This document shows positions 1-9,000 of a DNA stretch of 35,768 bases, piece by piece. The position numbers and the translations under genes were made by a program. A model generated the notes under the pieces. The model had not been told where the DNA came from. It did no database searches and worked only from the letters and a program-made list of their open reading frames with translations. Numbering within the stretch: position 1 is the stretch's first letter; every line of letters starts with the position of its first letter. The stretch comes from Anaerolineae bacterium (lineage in GTDB: Bacteria > Chloroflexota > Anaerolineae > Promineifilales > Promineifilaceae): positions 1-35,768 of the forward strand of contig SLGK01000069.1 in the NCBI GenBank assembly GCA_007123775.1, read 5' to 3'.

Positions 1-3000
1 CGCTGGTTAGCTGCACCGTTTGCGCCTGGCCGGGGCCGAGCGTGACGCTGCTTTGGCTGAAGGAAGCGGTGAGCGAGATGATGCCGGCCGCCGTCAGGTC
101 AAAGCTGCCGGCCACGCTGCCTGTGTTGGTGATTGTTACCTGCCACAGGCCATTATCTAGCGGACTCATGCTGGTCTGCTGTGGCTCAATGGCGACCTGC
201 ACACCGATAGGCAGCACTTCAACCGTGCCGGTGATGGTGGTTTGCACACCGGGGCCGTTTTGGGAAACAGCTTGCACTGAGCCTGTCGAAGTGGCCGTGA
301 CGCTAAATTCATAACTGCCAGCTACGGCCGTTAGGTCTGGCGTGATCAATAAGCGCAGCGTCGTACTGTTGAAGATGTGGGGTGGCAGGCTGAGGCTGTC
401 CACAGGTGTGCCATTTGCGTCCAGCGCACCGCTCCAGCCAGCGGGTAGATTCAGCGACAGGTCGTAGCTGTCGGCTGTATCACCCAGGTTGGTGACGATC
501 AGGTCAAACAGAGCCGGGGTCGCCGGACCGGCCACGTTCTCTTCGGGATCGAGGGCCAAACCGACGGCGTAATGGCCCACAGCCGTCAAGACGGCGTTGG
601 CCGCGTCGCTGCCGCCATCCCCAACGGCCGTTATGCTAAAGGGCTGCGGTCCGTGTGTCTGGCTGGTGACGATGACGGGGATAGAAACGGCCGTTTCGCC
701 CCCAATCTCTACCTCGTCCGGCAAGTCTACCTGAGCCAGGCCGCCAGTTGACAGTTGATAGTTGACAGTTGACTGTTGGTTGTTAGTCAGGGTGAGGGTG
801 TAGGTAACGGCCGTACCCGTCGGCGCAGTTTGTTCAGGCGGATCGAGGGCGATTTGCAGGCCGTTGAACAAAGTCAGGGAGGCCGTAGCCATATCCTGAG
901 CCGCGCTGGTGGTGGCTGTGACCAGGAACGGCCGTTCAACCAGTTCCGCATCAGACGGCGTAACCACTTCAAGCAGAACCGCGACGCTGCTTTGGGCGGG
1001 TACGTTAACCTGGGCGGGGAAAGTGAGCCATTCGGCTGGCAGCCCGTCAATGTCCAGGCTGTACAGGTCGTCAGTCAGGCTGGGGTTGAGAAGGGTGATG
1101 GTGTAAACGGCCGTTGCCCCCACCCCCACCATCTGCTCATCCGGCGTGATTGCCAGAATGCGGCCGGCCGTGACGTAGAGCGGCGGCAGCGTCAGGGTGT
1201 TCCAGCCAGAGGGCAGCCGGTAAGCGACTTTCGTCCCCTGGTTGATCTGGCGCGTTTCGCCTGGCTGCATGTCGGCCAATTGGCTGGTAAAGGTGATGGT
1301 ATTTACCGGCGCGTACCATTCCAGTTGGTACTGCCAGCCGTACTGCGGCGGCGTCCCGGCCGGCGGCGCGGAGAAGGTGTCGGTAAGAACCATTACGTTA
1401 CTCACGCCCACCGTGTGGGTAATTGCCACCCGGTAAGAAGGCGCGGGATTCTGCTCAGGGGTTTGGGTGCGGTAAGTGTTATGTGTTTCCCAACTATTGG
1501 GCGGATTGACTGGCGTACTCCAGTCGTCGTTGATATTGGTGACGTGGTAATTGTGCTGGTTCCACATCGGGCGAGAGTTAACCCAATGCCCCACGTGGCT
1601 GATGACGAAGACGCCTTCCCAGCCGGCCAACACCACGTCGGCCACGCCATCGCCGTCCACATCGCCCAGCGTCGGATACTCAATAATGGTGCCGGAGCGG
1701 GTAAAGGGTTCGTTGAACAACCGCTTGCCGTCAGAGCCGCGTATAATCAGGAAGCCATCGTGCGAGCCATTCCACAAGATTTCCCAGGCGCCGTCGCCGG
1801 TCAAATCCTGGGCGGCCACGCCGGAAGCAGAGGCGGTGCGGTCGTCCACTGGTTGCATCCAGACCAGCTCTCCTTCTTTGGTCAGAACCATCATGTCATG
1901 GCGAGAGACACTAAAGAGGGCTTCCACGGCCGAGGCCGTAATCAGGTTGATTTCGCCATCGCCGGTCACGTCGGCCACAGTGATAGGGCTGGGGCGGAAA
2001 TGCTGATCGTTTTCCGTATAGTAAGACCAGTAGAGCGAACCATCCGCTTTGATCGCTTCGATGCGAGGCCCCCAGTTGATGATGATTTCCGGCTGGCCAT
2101 CGCCGGTCAGATCGGCCACAGCCGGGCCGCCATAGGTGCCGCTGCGGAAGGTCGTCTGAGTCAGGGTATAAGTCCACATGATTTCCAGTCCAGTCAGACC
2201 ATCATACTCATACACCTTGAGCGTGTTGCCCTGAGCCGTGATAATGTCCAGCGTGCCGTCGCCGCTGATGTCAGCCAAAACCGGTACAGTGGGCCAGTTA
2301 CCGGGCAGGGAATCGCTGTCCAGGATATTGCCCATGTGGTCCAGGACGTACAGGGCATCGTCATAGGCGGCAATAACGATCTCCGGATGGGGATCGTCAT
2401 CCAGATTGCCAATGGTCGGGCCGCCCCAGCCAAAGGTTTCGCTGGCGCTGCTGGCAAAAGATTTAATGCTATCTTCTTGCCACAGCACGGTACCGTCATA
2501 GCGGAAGGCGAAGGTGCCGTAATAGCCGGTGACGATGATTTCAGCCAGGCCGTCGCCGGTCAGGTCGGCCAGGGCCGGCTCGGCCGCCGGGCCAACCAGG
2601 TCAGATGTCCACAGGATGGGGGTGCCGTCGCCCGTGTCCTGGCCATCGCCGCGATAGACGTAGAGACGGCCGTTCAACCCCGGCGCCACCAGTTCCACAT
2701 TACCATCCCCATTCAGATCGCCAATGCCAATGGTGGTAACGAAGCCGGTATGGGTGAAACCGGGATCCAGTTCCTCCGTGCCGGTATCATCATACCAGGT
2801 AATCTGGGGCGTGTAGCTGTAGAAGCCGTCGGGGTTGACCTCAAAGGCGTCAATGCGGCTCGTAACCAACCCTGAAGAGGGCAGAAGCACCTGCACCACG
2901 TGCGCCCCTTCGCCCAGATCGGGGAAGTGAAGCGCATACGGTTGCTGGCTAAACTGGGGCGTCATGTCGAACTCGCCCTGGTAAACGCCGTCAATGATGA

Positions 3001-6000
3001 CATGAAGCGAGGTGTTGGCCCGGTTGTGGCCCAGAATAGTGAGGTCCGTGCCCACAAAGGTGAACCAGATATTGTTGTTGACGCTGGCAAAGTTGTGCAG
3101 GTAGTCGCCATTGTGGGCATATTGGTTTTCGGTACGCAGCCACCAGCGTTTGTAACCAAAGTGGAATAGGCCGCTTGCCTCATTTTCCAGTTGGGCATCA
3201 TACCAGCTGTCAGCAATCGGTTGGCCGTCCCACACATCCATGTAGTCGGGCATGACCGTGCCGCTGACCACCACCACTTCAACCGTGTGGGGGCCGGGTT
3301 CTAAATCACCAAAGGGGAAGCTGATGACGTTGTTCAGACCGCCGGACGTATCAAAAAGGCCCTGCGACACGCCGTCAATGAAGATTTCGACCGTGCCGCT
3401 GCTGCCCGTACTGCGGAAACCGACATTGAGCCACTCGCCTTCAAACTCAAGCTGCCAACTGCTACCAACGGCGCTGCTGCTCATGTTGTGGCCGCCGCTG
3501 CTGGTCAGGTTGGACTGGAAGGCCCAATCTTGAGAGACCGTCCGGTAGGGGTCGCCATCGTAGCGCATGGCCGGATGGTCTTCCTCGTAGCGAACAATCG
3601 GCGCTGGCGGCGGCGGCTCATAAGGAGCGCCAACTGCCGGCGTCGTCAAGGCATCTAGCGTTACTGCGTTCCGATAACGGCGGATTTCTATAACGTGCGG
3701 ACCTGGCCCCAGATTATCAAAGGAGTAGGCGCGCGGGCCGCTATCGTAGCTGTACATATCAAACGTGCCCTGGGAGACTCCGTTAATACGAATGTCAATC
3801 TGCTCGTAGAAAAGGTTGCTCCATCCCTGGTAAGTGATCGAATCGCCAGTGAAGGGGAACCAGGCCGTGCTGTTACTCAAGCCGCTGCTGGCAAATGCGC
3901 CGCCGCTGGCCCCGGCGTTGGCAGTTATGCCCCAGCCGGCGCTGTAGAAGATACGCTCGTCTGTCTCCTCAAAGTGACCGTCGGCCAGCGGTTGGCCATC
4001 CCACACGTCAAAGAAGTCGAGATAAACCTGGCTGCCGCCGGCATTGGGGTTACTCGTGCCTAACACGGTAATGGTAATGGTGTGGCTTCCCTCGCCCAGA
4101 CCGCTAAAGTAGAAGCTCTCTGTATCGTTTTCACGGGTATACAGGTCTACGACAGCCATCACGCTGCCGTCAATGGCAATCTCCGCCTCGCCGCCAAAGC
4201 GGTCGGTAGCAAAGCCCACGCCAATCCAACTGCCTTCAAAGTCAAAACTGATGGTATCCCCGGCCGCGCTGGAATGGATATATTGGCCGTCGCTGGCGCG
4301 GTTGGCGAAGATGTTGTCAACCCGCGACCAGCTAACGGCGGTGTGGGTAAAAGGTACGCCGTTGTAGCGAATGGTCGGGTGATCTTCCTCAATGCGGGTA
4401 ACGCCTGTGAGCGGCGGATTGAGATCAATGAAGGGGCCGATGCCGGGCGTGGTAATCGCGTCCAGCGTCGCCTGGCCCCGATAGGCGCTGATTTGCAGCA
4501 AATGGGGGCCAGGGCCAAACCCTTCGTAACTAAAGGTGCGGGTAATGGCGCTGCCCAGGCTGTTGGGATGGAACAAGTCTACTGTGTCCAGGTATTGGCC
4601 ATTGACGTAAAGGCGTGCCCGATTAGCCAGGTTATAGGCCATCGCCTGATAGGTAAAGCTGTCCCCGGCAAAGTAGAACCAGGCGCTGTCGCTGCCGCTG
4701 CGGATAAAGCTGCCGCCGCTGGCATCGTCGCTGCTACTTGTTGTCCAACCGTCGGCGTTGTGCAGGATACGGCCGTCATCTTCCTCAAACGTACCGTGGT
4801 CCAGCCCAGTACCGTCGCCAAAGTCCACGTAATCAAACTGGACGCGGGTGTTAGCGGCAAAGGGATTGCCGTCGCCCAAGACGGTAACGGTCAGGGTGTG
4901 GCTGCCCGGCGTCAAATCGGGGAAGAAGAAGTTGAGCGGCGTATCTTCACGCCGGTAGAGGTCTACGACCCCATGACTGTCGCCGTCAATGGAGATTTCG
5001 GCGTAGCCACTAAAACGGTCGGCGTAGAAGCCGAGATTGAGCCAACTGCCCTCAAAATCGAAGCTAATGGTGTCGCCGGCCGTTTGTGAACGCAGATATT
5101 GGCTGTCACTGGCCGCACCCGCGCTAAGACCGCTGATCCGGCTCCAGCTTTGAGCAGTCTGAGTATAGGGTGCGCCATTGTAACGGATGGCCGGGTGGTC
5201 TTCTTCGTAGCGGTTGATGCTGCCCGGCGCGGGATTGGGGTCAATGAAGGGGCCGACGCCGGGGGTTTGCAGCGCGTCTACTGTCGTCTGGTTGCGGTAG
5301 CTCTGAATCTGCAGGATGTGGGGGCCGGGGCCAAAGTCGTCGTAGCTGAAAGTGCGGGTAATGGCGCTGCCAATGGAAACCGGATGGTAGAGATCAACAG
5401 TATCCAGGTATTGACCGTCCACAAACAGGTGGGCATAGCGGGCACCGTTATAGGCCAGCGCGTGGTAGGTGAAGCTGTCGCCATCAAAGGGGAACCAGGC
5501 GGCGACCGCGCTGCCGCGCATATAGCTGCCGCCGCTGGCGTTGGCATAGGAAGTGTCTGTCCAGCCGCCGCTGCGCAAAACGCGCTCGTCGTCCTCTTCA
5601 AAGAGGCCATCGCCCAGGGGCGTACCGTCCCAATAATCAATGTAATCGAGCTGCACCCGCGTTCCCAGGGAGAAGGGATTACTGTCGCCAGTGACGGTCA
5701 GGGTTACGGTGTGCGGCCCCGCGCCTAAGTCGGCAAAGACAAAGCTAAGGGGCGTGTTGTCTTCGCGCCGGTGGAGGTCAAAGAGGCCCTGGCTGTCGCC
5801 GTTGATGCTGATTTCGACGTAGCCGCCCCAATGGGTGCCGATGAAGCCGACGTTGAGCCAGTCGCCGTCGAAGGCGAGTGCGGCTGTACTGCCGGCCGCA
5901 GCGCTGCGCCAATAGCTGCCGCCGCTGGCCCGGCTGTGGTTAAAGTTGCTCCAGGTGCCGGTAGTGGTAATCGCGGCATCATCTTGCTCGACGCGGAAGA

Positions 6001-9000
6001 AGCTGTCGCCGATGGTTAACTGGTTGCCCGGACTGGACAGCGCCGGACTCTCGACGGCTTCTTCTATTTCGTCTACGGCCGTTTCCGGTTGGGGTTCGGC
6101 CGTTTCCGTATCAGATGGTTCGGCGTCGGGCATGTCGGGCGGGGTGTAGGTCAACGGCCGTAACTCTTCCGCTTCTTCTATCAAGAGTGGGTCAACGGTC
6201 GTTTCTTCAACCATCTCCGGTCTGGTCATGGGGCCAAGCGGCAGGCTGGCAGCCGGCGCTTCAGATGAGCCTGTTTCTGCGACATTCAGGAACGGCCGAT
6301 CCGCCAGCTCCTGCACATTCCAATAGGGCGCGTCATAGATAGTGTATTGCCGCGACGAGAGACCTGACAGGTTGGCAATCTGCGATTGCTCCAAACCTGT
6401 CAGGTCTAGCTGCTGGTTAATCTCCGTGGTGATGCTCGTCGTCACCGTCACTGTACCGGGCGCGACCAGTTCCGGGTGAACGGCGTGGCTGGGGATGACG
6501 GCCTGGCCCACGCTGAGGTAGCCGTAACCGTCGCCGCCGGCCGTCGCTTGGCCGTTCAGCAGCAGATTGGCGGTGATGGTGTAGACGCCGGCCGTCCAGC
6601 CAGAGGTATTGACCTCAGCCAGATCGTAGAGGCGAGGCGCGCCGCCCAGGATTTGCAGGGGCAGCGTGTCGCTCCACATTTCGTCGCCGTTGGGGGCGTA
6701 TACGGCCGTTGCCACCTCACTGCTCAAGCCAATGCCGGCAATGTTGGCAATTTCAATTTGCAACGTCGTGCTGCTGATTCCCGTCTCCACGAAGGGGGGA
6801 TCGGCCGTAACCTGCGTCACCTGCACAAAGCGATCTACCACATTGAGGCGGGCTTCGGCGCTGGCGGTCAGGTAGTCGATAGGCGCGTCTAACGCCTTGA
6901 CCTCGGCCGTCAGCAGGTATAGGCCCAAATCATCACTGGCGACGGGAACGGCCGTATTCTCTGTGGCCCCCGGCGTGATGGTTTGCTGGAAGGTCAGCGT
7001 GTCGGCCGGCAGACTCACGGTGACGGCGTAGGTGGTGGTCAGCGTACCCCGGTTGGTGAGGGCCAGGTCATAGCTGGCGGTCTGGCCAGGTAGGGCGGCG
7101 TCCATCCAGGGGGTTAGGCGCAGGCTGGGCCGGTGCTGGCTGATGGCGCAGACTTCGGTGGTGAGCGTGGTAACGGCCGTAGCAATGCCGGGCAGCGCGT
7201 CCAGAATGGCAGTATCCGTCTCCGCGCTGGCCAGTTCGGCAGCGGCCGTTTCCAGGTCGGTATAGGTTTGCACCAGGGGGGAGGCGAGACGGCCGTAATT
7301 GGCCGCCTGCTCCGCCGCCGTGACAACCTGATCGCGCAAGGCGAGCGGGCAGTCGCCGCTGTCACAGGCTCGCTCCAGATCATTGATAGCTAACGCCAGC
7401 GCGTGGAGGGCTGCCGATAGCTGTGGTTCGGCCAGGGGGCAGGCAGCGGCCAGATGGTCGGCCTGCTGGAAGATTGGGCCACTGTTGGCGCTGACGATTT
7501 GCACCGGCAGCGGCAGGTATTGGGTATAGCTGTCCGGCGCGCTGCCAGCCAGTAGCAGCCGGTAATTGCGGCCCACTTCTACATCGCTGGCGGTCAGGGT
7601 CAACACGGCCGTTTCTGCTTCACCCACGGCCAACGTCATGTCGTCCGGCAGCCCGCTCAGCGACCAGGCAGGCAGAGGCAGGGCCGCCGAAAGGGGAAAA
7701 GTGCCGGCGGCGTTGCCCACATTTTCCATCGTCAGCTCGAATTCAACCGGCGTACCGGGCATGGCGTAAATAACGGCTGTATCAAGCGTCAGGTAGTTAA
7801 ATGGCTGGCCGGGCATGGTGAAAACGGCCGTATCCGTATCGGTTAAAGCAGGGTCATCCTGGGCTACGGCCGTTACTTCAATGGGAAATGAGAGACCAGG
7901 GGCAGGCACGGCCGCCGGCTCGGGCTGAATGTAGAGACCAATCCGGTCAGACGCGCCCGGTACCAGGGTAACGGCCGTGGCCGCCTGGCGCATGCCGTTC
8001 ATGATAACCCAACCGGCGGGCGGACCGCTGACGGTCAGATTGTAAGTCCGGCTGCTATTACTCCTGTTTTCCAGCAGCAGCGTGTAGGCTGCCTGGGGAA
8101 TTTCTGCCTCGGCGTCATTGGTCTGGTTACTGACCGCGGCATAGGCTGGCTGGCCCATAGGCACGGTCAGGTTGGGTTCGGCGCTCAGGCTCAAGGCCGC
8201 CTCATGCACCGGGTTGACGGTAATGGTGTGAACGGCCGTGGCCATTAGCTCCGGGTGAAGTTGAGGACGGGCCACCAGCAGCGCCGCGTACTCTCCCGGC
8301 ATCGTTTGGGCAGCAGGCCGGGCAGTGACGTTCCCGGCAGGATCAACGGTCAAGTCCCAACCGGCAGGCGCGTAGCCATAAACCTCAAATTCGCCGTCGA
8401 AATTGGCGGCTATCTCCGCTTGAAAGGCAGTAGTAAGGCCGGGCGTTACAGTCGAACTATCCGGGTTGGCCGTTAGCGTAAAGCTGGGGTCGCCGGGCGG
8501 GTCGTTGGCGGCAACGGTCATCATGCTGCGGGCCAGGGGTACGGCCGTCATGTCCTCGGGATAGGCAAACAACATATCGGGCAGGGGGATGGGTGCCATA
8601 TGACCGGTCAAAAAGAACTGCTCCACGCCACAGTTATCCACGGGGCAGAGATGGGCAGGCATAAACAGCCAGTCAGCGCCAACGCTCTCGCCAGCCAGCG
8701 TGTGGGCCATAAAAATAGATTGGAAGAATTCGGCCAGTGTCGTAAAAATCTCGTTTAAGCCTTGACCAATGGGCATCAACATTTGGGCCAGACCAACAGG
8801 GTCATAACTGCCAATATAACCGCCCGAAACAAAGTCCAGCAGCAGACCAATCAGAAAGTCCAATAACTGCTTGACAATTTCCTCGACCAACATTTCTACG
8901 ATTTTGTAATTAACGGCCGCTATGTGCAGTCCGTTTTCGCCGACGCTGATCGTTTCGCCGGTTATAGGGTCAATTTCCCACCAGGCCAGCACCGGTTCGC

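Noticed and set aside
776-2875. 699-codon plus-strand ORF
   Set aside because: It lies antisense to the FG-GAP and NEW3 part of the giant gene, which has strong domain matches. The plus-strand protein has no recognisable domain and starts with TTG.
4082-5089. 335-codon plus-strand ORF
   Set aside because: It is antisense to the tandem beta-sandwich modules. Its internal repetition only mirrors those modules.
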